DNA of 64,000 nt from Dehalococcoidia bacterium (GTDB lineage Bacteria > Chloroflexota > Dehalococcoidia > Lucifugimonadales > Lucifugimonadaceae). A program made the translations under genes and the position numbers. Location of the stretch: NCBI GenBank assembly GCA_026421215.1, contig JAPKBN010000001.1, positions 1-64,000 on the forward strand, in the 5' to 3' direction. Every line of letters begins with the position of its first letter. Position 1 is the stretch's first letter. A model generated the notes under the pieces. That model was not told where the DNA came from. It made no database searches and saw nothing but the letters and a program-made list of their open reading frames with translations. Positions 1 through 10,100 of this stretch are shown here, one piece after another.

Positions 1-717
1 GTCGCTGATCCAGTTCCCGCGGCACTTGTCGATCCGGCTGCAGCAGACATTCCAGACCTACCTGATATCAGCAGTTTCGATGCAGGAACCGCCGAATCTG
101 TAGTGCTCAAGCCTTCATCAGCAGCCACCAGCCTTTCGGTAGTGGATGCGGGTGACTCGAATGTGTCAGGTTCAGTGAACTTTGGGGCTGGGGCGATCCC
201 GACCAATACCAGTGTTGGCGTCCTTACCAGCATAAGTTCAGCCGGGAGCGGCACAGCGGCTATGCCATCTGGAGTGACTTCAGTTGGCTCCTCGATCATG
301 TCGATCGCGGTGACCGACAAAGACGGCGGCGCAGTCGGTAGTAGCTACCGCCTGAATTCAGACGCAACAGTTTCGATGCAGCTGCCTCTGAGCACAGTGA
401 CAGCTGCAGGAGCGGATACACAGGGCATCTCGATTTACAAGGCGGCTACCGAAGCTGGCCCCTGGACGAAACTCTCCAGCACCGTTACTAATGTGGACGG
501 GGTGGTGGGAGTTACCGGTCAGGTAAGATCATTCTCAGTCTTCAGGATCGGTTTCGATAGCCGAGGAGAGGTTGTCGCTGAGGCCGTTCTGCCATCTGCC
601 GGTGATGCAGCCCCGACTACAACGCAGGCACTCCTCGTAACAGGGCTGGGTCTGTTGTTGATGATGGGTGGTGGTGTTTACGTACGCCGACAACGAAGGG
701 CGAACCAAACGGTCTAA
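1..717 (+). CDS. C-terminal part of a secreted/surface protein with LPxAG-like motif, hydrophobic segment and basic tail (5' end outside window)
   Basis: Frame open from base 1 to stop at 717; Ser/Thr/Val-rich; C-terminus LPSAGDAAPTTTQALLVTGLGLLLMMGGGVYVRRQRRANQTV. Confidence 0.7.
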   Translation, partial: VADPVPAALVDPAAADIPDLPDISSFDAGTAESVVLKPSSAATSLSVVDAGDSNVSGSVNFGAGAIPTNTSVGVLTSISSAGSGTAAMPSGVTSVGSSIMSIAVTDKDGGAVGSSYRLNSDATVSMQLPLSTVTAAGADTQGISIYKAATEAGPWTKLSSTVTNVDGVVGVTGQVRSFSVFRIGFDSRGEVVAEAVLPSAGDAAPTTTQALLVTGLGLLLMMGGGVYVRRQRRANQTV

Positions 718-754
718 ACGTTGACGCAGGGCGTCGACAGTGAATAGAACATGG

Positions 755-787
755 AAAAGGGGGCGCGGTTTATCCGGGCCCCCTTTT
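755..787 (+). terminator. Rho-independent terminator
   Basis: aaaaGGGGGC gcggtttatccgg GCCCCCtttt 38 bp downstream of the stop at 717. Confidence 0.8.
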
Positions 788-869
788 CATTTGCACCCAT
801 ATCTCTGTATCTCGGAATGTATCCGGCAATCGTTATGCCCCCACGATTCCAAGGCTCGCGGATGACCAT

Positions 870-2504
870 ATGAAGATTGAATCGGCGTCACGGCTAGGAA
901 TTTGGTCCGGTGCTGTGTACAGGTACCGCGTGGGCCTGATCGCACTGACGATTGCCTCGTTAGCATTCCTTCTCTACCTGCTAACACTCGCCCCCGGCCT
1001 GACATGGCGCAACTCTGCTTCAGACGGTGGAGATCTCCTCACCGCCGCGTTCACGTGGGGGATTCCGCACCCGACCGGTTACCCGACTTACCTGATTTTG
1101 TTGCGAGGGTTCTCGGCTGTGATCCCAACGGGCAGTGCGGCTCTACACGGGAATCTTTTTTCAGCGATCACTGCATCGGCCGCCATCGGGTTGTTGTTCA
1201 TGGCAACGGTCCGAATTCTCCGGTCGCTTCCGCTATCCACCGGAATGACTGACCGGTATGTATTGATCGCCGCAGGAGTCTCGAGTATCGCCATGGCCGC
1301 TTCACGCGAGTTGTGGTCTCAGGCAACGGTCACTGAGGTTTATGCGCTGAATACGTTGTTCGTCTCGGCGATATTGTGGATCACACTCGGCTTGCGCGAT
1401 CGGCAGAGAGATGCGGGTGTCGGCTGGCGATACGGAGCGTGCGTCGGCCTGTTATGCGGCGTTGCGTTGGGCAATCATCTGACTATCGCCGCTGTGATAC
1501 TCCCGTTACTGGCGTGGGGGATTCTTGGTGGTGGGGTTCGGACCCTTCGCGTCGGCCATATCCTGCCCATCATGGTGGCTGGTGCGCTGGGTCTTTGTGT
1601 GTATGCGTACGCCCCGATTGCATCGTCACAGGCCCCTGCCCTCAACTGGGGTCATCCCGACAGCCTCCAGGGCTTCTGGTGGATGGTGAGTGGGACGGCG
1701 TACCAGGGCTACGCATTTGGAGTCGGCGGCCAGGAACTCTGGGATCGCCTCGTGACCTCAGCGGATCTGCTCTTTGCCCAGTTCGCGTTCATCGGCGTTT
1801 TACTGGGACTTGCCGGCCTCCCCATCATTTGGGGCCACAGACGACATCTCACCGTAGCGCATCTCGTTTCGGTGGCGATACTGATTGCGTACGCGGTTAG
1901 CTACCACACCGTTGACTCGTTCATCTACCTAATCCCGGTATTCATGCTGTTCTCCATCTGGATTGCAGCCGGGATCCTACGGTTGTTGTCCAACATCGAC
2001 GTGATCCAGCGGGCCGTGCCCGCCCTGAGATCTATCCGGCATCGTGTGATTGCGGCCACATTTCTCTTCGCAATTGTGGCGGCCGTGCCCGGATTCTCGA
2101 TCACCACGAACTTCAGTCAGCTGGACCTGAGCGATGACCACGAGGCGGCCGACTACTCCGTCGCCGCATTCGATTCCATGGAACCAGAATCGATCGTGTT
2201 CACGCGGACAGAAAACAGTGTCTTTAGCCTCTGGTACCAGTCGTATGTGGCTGAGATAGAACAGAAAGTGATGCCGGTATCGGTGCCTCACATCGTGTTC
2301 GACTGGTACTGGGATGATCTTGTGATTCAGTTCCCTGAAAGGATGCCGACAACCCGCCCTGAAAGCATGCAGGACCGGGTACTGGCCATAATCGACCATA
2401 ACCTCGGCATCAATCCGCTTTACGAAGCTGACGCAGGTATGACCGCCTTGCCGGGTTTGCGGCTCGTCGAGGACGGGATCCTGTTCAGGATTGAACCCGA
2501 GTAA
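870..2504 (+). CDS. DUF2723-type multi-TM membrane protein (glycosyltransferase-like)
   Basis: N-terminal GGDLLTAAFTWGIPHPTGYPTYLILLRGF motif and many TM segments, typical of DUF2723. Confidence 0.8.
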   Translation: MKIESASRLGIWSGAVYRYRVGLIALTIASLAFLLYLLTLAPGLTWRNSASDGGDLLTAAFTWGIPHPTGYPTYLILLRGFSAVIPTGSAALHGNLFSAITASAAIGLLFMATVRILRSLPLSTGMTDRYVLIAAGVSSIAMAASRELWSQATVTEVYALNTLFVSAILWITLGLRDRQRDAGVGWRYGACVGLLCGVALGNHLTIAAVILPLLAWGILGGGVRTLRVGHILPIMVAGALGLCVYAYAPIASSQAPALNWGHPDSLQGFWWMVSGTAYQGYAFGVGGQELWDRLVTSADLLFAQFAFIGVLLGLAGLPIIWGHRRHLTVAHLVSVAILIAYAVSYHTVDSFIYLIPVFMLFSIWIAAGILRLLSNIDVIQRAVPALRSIRHRVIAATFLFAIVAAVPGFSITTNFSQLDLSDDHEAADYSVAAFDSMEPESIVFTRTENSVFSLWYQSYVAEIEQKVMPVSVPHIVFDWYWDDLVIQFPERMPTTRPESMQDRVLAIIDHNLGINPLYEADAGMTALPGLRLVEDGILFRIEPE

Positions 2505-3404
2505 CTAGAGCTCCGAACGTGCCAAAAGATTTTGTGCCCTGACGACGGTCGGGCGATCAATCATCTTTCCGTCCAAGGATGTAGCGCCGCTGCCCTGTTT
2601 TTCCGCCTCATCTGCGGCGGCCACGATTCTTCTGGCGTTCGTTATCTCTTCTTCCTGTGGAGTAAAAGCGTTGTTAATGATCTCGAGTTGCGCCGGATGA
2701 ATCGCACACTTCCCATCAAACCCCATCGATCGTGCCACAGCTGCTTCACGGGCAAGACCTTCCGGATCCCTGAAAGCGACGTAGGGCGTATCCAGCGCGC
2801 CTACTCTGGCTGAGACCGCTGCTGCGATGATTTCGCCCCGTGCGTGGGCCACAGAAGGGCCGTTGGGGTCGTCCGAGGAGGTGGAGGCCGCCCACCCGCC
2901 AAGGTCTTTCGCTATCCCGACATCCGCCGAGAAGTCTTCTGCGCCGAAACATACAGCTGCAATGCGTGGCGAGGCGCTACAGACTTCGTATGCATGCGCT
3001 ATCGCACGGGCGGTCTCAATCCACGGGTAGATGGAGATTATTCCGGGTTGAAGTCCGTTACGACGCTCCGAGCCAGTGATTATTGAGTCGATGCGTCGCA
3101 CATCGCCGGCGCTTCGCACTTTACCGACCGATACGCCGACAATCAGTGGCCCAATCACGGCCTCAAGGTCTTCGTCGAATAGACCGGTATCAAGTGAGTT
3201 CAATCGAGGTATTACGGGTGTGCCGCCACACCCCAGCTTCTCCAGGTTGGCAGCAATATCACGCCGTGCTGCCGTTTTTTCGCCGAACGGCACTGCGTCT
3301 TCCATGTCTGGGAAAATTGCGCCGGCCGGCGCAATAGCAGCTTTCTCGAACATATCCGGCCTGTTTCCGGGCACGAATAGGACACTTTTCGGGACTAGCC
3401 GCAT
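2505..3404 (-). CDS. HpcH/HpaI aldolase / citrate lyase beta-subunit (CitE-like) family protein
   Basis: SVLFVPGNRPDMFEKA...IFPDMEDAVPFGEKTAAR and DGKCAIHPAQLEIIN motifs. Confidence 0.88.
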   Translation of the reverse strand: MRLVPKSVLFVPGNRPDMFEKAAIAPAGAIFPDMEDAVPFGEKTAARRDIAANLEKLGCGGTPVIPRLNSLDTGLFDEDLEAVIGPLIVGVSVGKVRSAGDVRRIDSIITGSERRNGLQPGIISIYPWIETARAIAHAYEVCSASPRIAAVCFGAEDFSADVGIAKDLGGWAASTSSDDPNGPSVAHARGEIIAAAVSARVGALDTPYVAFRDPEGLAREAAVARSMGFDGKCAIHPAQLEIINNAFTPQEEEITNARRIVAAADEAEKQGSGATSLDGKMIDRPTVVRAQNLLARSEL

Positions 3405-3610
3405 GGATCACATACTCCGGGGCGCTTGTTACAGGTCATATCACTGGTTCCGGAAGCCCAGTAGACGGCTGGATGGCGATAATGGTTGCCTCAATGGCTT
3501 CAAGCGCGTCCCCAGAACGAAAGCGGGCAGATTCCAGTCATGGTTGTCTGGCACACAAGTGAACCACATCCAACAAACATAAAGGTGCGACCGATTATCG
3601 AGTTCATCAC

Positions 3611-4369
3611 ATGTCACTCCGTATCGAGATAATCGCTGTCCCGGGCCTTCCGGAAGTGGTTGAGGGCGATAATCTTTCGAACATGATCTATGACGCCGTC
3701 CGGGGCCAGGGCGCCGATCTTGAAGACGAAGACGTGGTCGTGGTAGCGCAGAAAATAGTGTCAAAGTCTGAAGGCGCGGTCGTTGATTTGAAGACGGTCA
3801 CACCGTCAAAACAGGCGCATGAGTTGGCTGAGACGGTAAAGAAGGATCCGAGGCTTGTCGAGGTCATTCTTCAACAGTCCGCACAGATCGTTCGGACTGC
3901 GCCGGGAGTTTTGATCACCGAGACGATTCACGGCCTCGTGTGTGCAAATTCCGGGGTCGATAGTTCTAACTCCGCGCAGGATGATCAGGTAATTATCCTG
4001 CCTCCGGACCCGGACAAATCAGCGCGCGAACTTAAGTCAGGGCTAGAAAAACGTTCTGGAGTTCGTATAGGGATCGTCGTCTCTGACTCGTTTGGGAGAC
4101 CCTGGCGTGAGGGAAGCACAAACATCGCAGTTGGCATCGCCGGCTTCGAGCCACTGGAAGACGCGCGGGGTCGGGGGGATGACCACGGCCGGGTGTTACA
4201 CGCCACGGTCGTGGCCGTTGCAGATGAACTAGCGTCCGCCGCCCAGCTCGTGATGGGGGAGTTTGGAGGCGTGCCAGCGGCGATCGTCCGGGGGGCACCG
4301 ATTACACGTTCTGACTCAGCGGACGCGGGGCTACTCCAGCGCAGCCCGAAGACAGATTTGTTCCGTTAG
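3611..4369 (+). CDS. cofE: Coenzyme F420-0:L-glutamate ligase
   Basis: DVVVVAQKIVSKSEG, VISDSFGRPWREGSTNIAVGIAG-like motif, AAQLVMGEFGGVPAAIVRG. Confidence 0.9.
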   Translation: MSLRIEIIAVPGLPEVVEGDNLSNMIYDAVRGQGADLEDEDVVVVAQKIVSKSEGAVVDLKTVTPSKQAHELAETVKKDPRLVEVILQQSAQIVRTAPGVLITETIHGLVCANSGVDSSNSAQDDQVIILPPDPDKSARELKSGLEKRSGVRIGIVVSDSFGRPWREGSTNIAVGIAGFEPLEDARGRGDDHGRVLHATVVAVADELASAAQLVMGEFGGVPAAIVRGAPITRSDSADAGLLQRSPKTDLFR

Positions 4370-4401
4370 GGACCCGTCGTAGACCCAGGGTCCGTAAGGA
4401 A

Positions 4402-4812
4402 TCAACTGGGGTCTTTGGCGGCCTTTGCCTTCTTTGCTTCGGCGGCTTTGGCGGCGGCGGCCTTTGCAGCGCTCGCCTTCGCGGCTCCCGCTTTTCCGGA
4501 ACGAGCCGTCCAAGATGGAGTGTATTCGTATGAGTTACGGAACTCGCGCTTCATACCGCAGACCGTGCATGATCCATCACTGGTCGGCCCGTTCGGAGGA
4601 TCGATGAGCCACGCGTGCTTGCAATCGGATTCCGGCTCTTCGGCGACCTCATCGACGACCTCATCGACGACCTCATCCATGACCGCGGTGGCCGTCGCTG
4701 CGGCGACTTTCGCCTTTGCTTCCACTTTCGTTGCTTTTGCAGCAGTTTTGCTTTTCGCTGCTGATTTGCTCACGGTCTTGCCGGAAGTGGATGCGGACTT
4801 CTTTGTCGCCAA
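4402..4812 (-). CDS. Small Ala/Lys-rich protein with central Cys/His (CxxC) zinc-binding-like segment
   Basis: CKHAW..SDGSCTVCGMKREFRNSYEYTPSW flanked by Lys/Ala-rich low-complexity tails. Confidence 0.7.
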   Translation of the reverse strand: MATKKSASTSGKTVSKSAAKSKTAAKATKVEAKAKVAAATATAVMDEVVDEVVDEVAEEPESDCKHAWLIDPPNGPTSDGSCTVCGMKREFRNSYEYTPSWTARSGKAGAAKASAAKAAAAKAAEAKKAKAAKDPS

Positions 4813-4892
4813 CGGGCGTTCCTCCCAGCTGTTATGTCCACCCTGATTGGATGGGTGTCCTGCAATCGTCCATTTCGGGACGTGTCAGGTGC

Positions 4893-4931
4893 AAAAAAAA
4901 AGCCCAATGTCTCACGCACATAGACTCGGGC
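4893..4931 (-). terminator. Rho-independent terminator (minus strand)
   Basis: On minus strand GCCCgaGTCTatgtgcgtgAGACattGGGC followed by TTTTTTTTT. Confidence 0.6.
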
Positions 4932-5358
4932 CAGCGTTCGATTCTAACAGGTTTTACTATGAGTCACTCGTCTGGACCGGATACCCATATCCTCACAGTT
5001 AAATTAGCTGTTTGGGTCCTCCCTGCGGTCTACGACTACATGGTTATCTAACTTTACTTGAACGTAACATTGGCTGGATTAGTCAATTTGCGCCCTGAAG
5101 TTAAGAACACTTCGCAAACGCCTTATGCCTTCATCATCGCCCAGAAGTTACCAAAGATAAGAACAAGGGGAGCTTAATTTGATGAGTTGCAAATTCCGGA
5201 TCCGTAGCGATAAATAATCTATCTCTTTGCGCGTCCGATATCGCCGTTATCCAGGCCGCCTCCACCTCTCCGGTCGAACGAATTACCTGCTTTTCAAGCG
5301 GTGACCTCGTTTGTAAATACCTGACCGGTGGCGGAACCAGGAGCAAAGTCTCCGCGAA

Positions 5359-5973
5359 CTAGATGATCGGCGTGACCCCATCGAGGTGCGAGGTTTGATT
5401 GAAACTCATCAACGTGGTCGGGCCGTTACCTGCGCTCACAACACTGATGCCACAATTTGAGAAGTGGAACCGTCCGAGCGCGGTTTGAGGTAGGCCCAGC
5501 AGGACGATCATCAAACATTTGAGGGAGCCGCCGTGCGCCACGATAGCCACGTCACCTTCCGCATCGAGTACCGCCGTCTCATCTAAGAAGTGCCTGGCTC
5601 TTTCGATCACATCGCCCATCGATTCGCCGCCCGGGGGGCAGAAGTCCGGATCGCCAGACGATAATCTTCGTCTCCCCAGCGGGTCAACTCCGCCAATGTC
5701 ATCCCAGAGTTGACCTTCCCATTCGCCAAAGTCAATTTCTCGTATGGTTTGAGACAGTTGAATGGGACCACCAATGGCATCCGCCGTCCGAGCACACCTC
5801 ACCAGGTCACTCGACCAGATCGTTTGCACATCAAAATTATCGCGAACGAATCGCCCCGACATCTCAGCTTGCGCTAACCCACGCTCGTTCAACGGTTCAT
5901 CGTGATGGCCCTGGGCGCGCCCAGTGACATTCCAATCAGTCTCTCCATGGCGAACAAGGATCAATCTCGTCAT
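5359..5973 (-). CDS. Histidine phosphatase family protein (phosphoglycerate mutase-like)
   Basis: LILVRHGETDWN RHG motif and AIVAHGGSLKCLM. Confidence 0.9.
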   Translation of the reverse strand: MTRLILVRHGETDWNVTGRAQGHHDEPLNERGLAQAEMSGRFVRDNFDVQTIWSSDLVRCARTADAIGGPIQLSQTIREIDFGEWEGQLWDDIGGVDPLGRRRLSSGDPDFCPPGGESMGDVIERARHFLDETAVLDAEGDVAIVAHGGSLKCLMIVLLGLPQTALGRFHFSNCGISVVSAGNGPTTLMSFNQTSHLDGVTPII

Positions 5974-6181
5974 TTAGTAACTCAAGCGCCAACGATGAGG
6001 TCGGCGTCCTACTTGCATGCTTTGGGTCTCGGTTTGGAATTCTACTCGGACCAATAATTCCAGAACCAGTTCTCCCACTTGAAAGTTTCTTAACATTGCA
6101 CGCGTAGAACAGAGTTGAACAATGTAATTAAAGACAATCAGCTATGGCTTTGCTGCGCGAAAAGACATCCTAGAATCAATG

Positions 6182-6234
6182 TTGACAATACATAACAGGT
6201 ATTTGACAATGATGTTTATGTTCACACATATCAT
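6182..6234 (+). promoter_or_regulatory. Candidate promoter/operator region with two TTGACAAT direct repeats 21 bp apart
   Basis: TTGACAAT at 6182 and 6203 in an AT-rich spacer; TATCAT at 6229. Confidence 0.4.
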
Positions 6235-6430
6235 TATTCAGCACTAGTAAGATGACTATAAACAGCATTAACCGAGATTTAGTAAACACCTGTGTCTCAC
6301 TGCCGGTTCGTTATGACGTGCAAGGTAATCACTCGGCCAAAACCATGGCTTTTGACTGGTGGCTGCACGACAATAATGTGTCGGAATTGGCCGCCAGACA
6401 CTCGGATCGGGTTACCCGGAGGATCCAAAA

Positions 6431-7132
6431 TTGGCAACTGGCTTGAACATCATCGAGGCACAGAACATATATAAAACGTATCGATCACGGAGCGTCGTCG
6501 TAGAGGCTCTAAAAGGGGTCAGTCTATCGGTGGCTACCGGAGAGATGGTCGCAATCATGGGGCCAAGCGGTTGCGGAAAGACCACCTTACTTAACTGCAT
6601 ATCCGGGTTGGATGCTGTGGATGAAGGGGAGGTTGTTATCGATCACAAATCCCTGAAAGGGATGTCCGATGACGCCCTCAGCGAATACAGGGCGAAGTCT
6701 ATGGGTTTCGTCTTTCAGGCATTCAACCTTCTTCCAGTCCTATCCGCTCGCGAGAACGTGGAGCTTCCCCTTGTGCTTGCAGGAGTCAAGGCAGACGCAG
6801 CCCGTGAGAAAGCAATGGAGAAGCTTAGACAGGTCGGGCTGGTTGACTGGGCGGATCACAACCCAAATGAATTGTCCGGCGGTCAAATACAGCGTGTCGC
6901 TATTGCACGCGCACTGGCAAACGACCCAGCGATCGTCTGGGCGGACGAACCGACGGGGAACCTGGATTCTGAGAATACCGTTCAGATCATGGATCTGCTC
7001 TGCGATCTAAACGAGTCTCAGGGCCAAACATTTGTACTAGTCACACATACGCCGGAAGTCGGCAGCCGAACACACCGCATCGTGAACATGCGTGACGGTT
7101 TAATTGAATCATCTGCACACATGGGCTCTTAG
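6431..7132 (+). CDS. ABC transporter ATP-binding protein (LolD/MacB type)
   Basis: Walker A MGPSGCGKTTLLN, signature LSGGQIQRVAIARAL, Walker B IVWADEPTGNLDS; TTG start. Confidence 0.92.
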   Translation: MATGLNIIEAQNIYKTYRSRSVVVEALKGVSLSVATGEMVAIMGPSGCGKTTLLNCISGLDAVDEGEVVIDHKSLKGMSDDALSEYRAKSMGFVFQAFNLLPVLSARENVELPLVLAGVKADAAREKAMEKLRQVGLVDWADHNPNELSGGQIQRVAIARALANDPAIVWADEPTGNLDSENTVQIMDLLCDLNESQGQTFVLVTHTPEVGSRTHRIVNMRDGLIESSAHMGS

Positions 7133-7147
7133 GAGAACTAAGAAAAC

Positions 7148-10100
7148 TTGGAAACCCTATTTGGCGTTCCGATGTTGTGGCTGTCCATTTCGCTGGCGAC
7201 GATTCTAGGGATCACCAGCCTCGTACTCATCAGTATGGCGATGCGTAACCGCATTCTCTTGAAACTCGCCCTCAGAAACATCCCGAGACGACGAGCGCAA
7301 ACCATCCTGATCGTTATCGGTTTGATGCTGTCGACAACCATAATTTCTGCCTCACTGGCTATTGGAGACACGGTCACCGGATCGATTCGCGGCGTGGCTC
7401 TGGACGCACTTGGCCACACCGACCTCAGACTCCGGACACCACTAGCCAGTGGTGATGCAGAAAGTGCCGTCTTTGCCGACGACCCGGACGGCACAGCATT
7501 TTTTGTTGATCGTTACCTGAGTTCAACAACACTTGGTTTGGCTATCAAGGTCGTCGAATCTGACGGGCGCATCGATGGCGTGATGCCCCAAATACGGGAG
7601 GTTCTGCCCGTTCTGGATATGCAATCGCAATTAACCGAATCCAGGATGACCGTGGTCGGATTTGATACGTCACGACAGCGGGGGTTCGGCGAGATCCACG
7701 ATCTCGACGGACAGATAGTCAAGCTGGATTCACTTTCGGATACCGAAGTATTTCTGAACAGAGCAGCAGCGGAAGAGCTTGATGCAGTAACAGGTGACAT
7801 GCTTCAGATTGTGTCTCCTAGTGGACATCATACCTTCACTACAAAAGCGATCGTCCGTAACAACGGGCTGGCAGCGAACGACTATCGGACGATTATGTCG
7901 CTATCTGCGATGCAGCGGATTATGGAACGCCCGGGACAGGTCAACCGGATAGATCTATCCGTAACCGGCGGAATAACGAGCGGGGTGGATCTTGCCGGAC
8001 AGGCGGCGAAGGATCTACGGGTTCAGTTGACAGATCCCTTGGTCGCACAACAGTTATTCGATGTCCTGCGTTCCCCGACCGTGATCCAGACGCTGACCGC
8101 CTACGCAAACGATACCGGCAGCGGGGACCTTTCTCCCGGAGATGCCGCCAAAATACTTTCGCTTATCGACGAACTTGTTCCTGGCGACACACATACTGCC
8201 CGCCATGCGTCGCGCATCGGGGCCATCCTCGCTTCGTTGTCAAACGACGACACAGTCGAACATTTCATAGCGGCGCTCGGTGAGAAGGTAGTTACGGCAT
8301 CTTCGATCGCCAACGGAGATGCATCTCCCGATACGCCTGAACAAATTTTAGATGCCTTGACCAGGCCGAACGACGGGCTGGCAAGCATCAGCCCACTTGT
8401 AGATGCACTCTCTCAACTTAACGCCGGAGACGATATCTCCCGATACATTGAGGCGAACTCAGTCGAAATTCCTACGGCAACGGTATCGCTGCTTAAAATT
8501 GCAGGAGAAGCGCTGTCGCCTCAGCCATCGTTTACGACATCGCCTGATGCCATTGTGACGGACGAATTTAGGATGCTCGCTGGAGACTCCGAACTTGCGG
8601 CACACATCCTTGCAGCTCTCGACTCGGTTAACAGTTCTGGCCGGCCGGGCCTCGCCCTAGCTGTCACCGCGCTGTTTTCTACTCTTCAGATACTGTCCGT
8701 CGATGAGTTAAAGGGCGATAGCCTTGAGCTGGCAGAATTAGTCGGGAACATCTTCCTGACCTTTTTTACCATCTTTGGTAGCTTTTCGATAATCGTCGGA
8801 TTGCTTCTAATCTTCCTGGTGTTCGTAATGCTGGCGGCCGCGAGATCAACCGAGATGGGGATCGCTCGTGCAGTAGGCGCGAAGCGCCGCCACCTCATCC
8901 AGATGTTCACTTACGAAGGTTTTGCTTACGCGCTTGGCGCCGCTCTGATTGGCACGGTCCTTGGAATCCTTGCGAGTCTTGTCCTTGTGAAGATGTTGGC
9001 CGGAGCTATCGGTGACGAAGAAGATACCGCTTTCGCCTTCAAGTACTCTTTCACACTTACTTCTGTCGTGGCCGCGTTTTCTGCCGGAATGTTACTCACG
9101 CTGATGACAGTGGCTATCTCTGCTTATCGAGTCAGTCGTCTCAACATCGTGGTAGCCATCCGAGATCTTCCTCAGGAGTTCGTAACTTCGGATACACCAC
9201 CGCTTAAAACGCGATTGTTGCAGCTAGCCCAGTCAATTCTCGGTCCGTTCTATCAAGCCTTCAGGGCGCTAAGTGCGGGCAGGCGCGGGGAGGGCGCATT
9301 CCTCCCGCTGGTGCTAGTGATCATTCTCTTCATCCCCCCGGTTTGGGGATTCAGAATTGTGTGGGCAGTATTCAAAGTCTTCCAGCCATATCTTGCTATC
9401 GGTTGGCCGTTGATTGTCATCGGTGCGGCGATGGCAGGACTCGGATTGGCGACCAATCTGGCGGCGTTCTGGAGCCTGGGTATCAGCCTGATGTTAGTTG
9501 GGATCGGGCTATTTCTTCGCGGAATGCTTCGACGATCTGGCATCCGGGAGTCTGCTGCTGATCGATCTTCCTACACCTTCATTGGAGCGACCGTTCTCGT
9601 GTTCTGGGCATTGCCCTTTGACGCGCTTGAGTTCATCACAGGAACCCTTGATAGCAATTTCGAAATGTTCATCCTCTCCGGAACCTGGATGGTGGCATCC
9701 GCCGTATGGCTTGTGATGTACAACGCCGATCTGATCACGCGTGGGCTAGAAGCTTTGTTTAGTGGTTCACCGCTTATCAAAGCTGTCCTAAAACCCGCGA
9801 TCGCATATCCGATGACGTCGAAGTTCCGTACAGGACTCACATTGGCGATGTTCTCGTTGGTCATATTCACGATGATGGTATTCGCCATACTGAACAGCAT
9901 CGGGAGCGATCTCGACGAAACCCCCGATCGGGTGACCGGCGGTTTCGATATCAGGGCCGAAACCAGCATCAATCTGCCTGTGGCAGATATCGGGGCGGTG
10001 ATTTCAAATTCAGAGAACCTGAACGCATCTGACTTCGACTTGATTGTCGGGCACACGGACATCCCTGCGCAGGCGCGCCAAAAAGGGGCCAAGGAACAAA

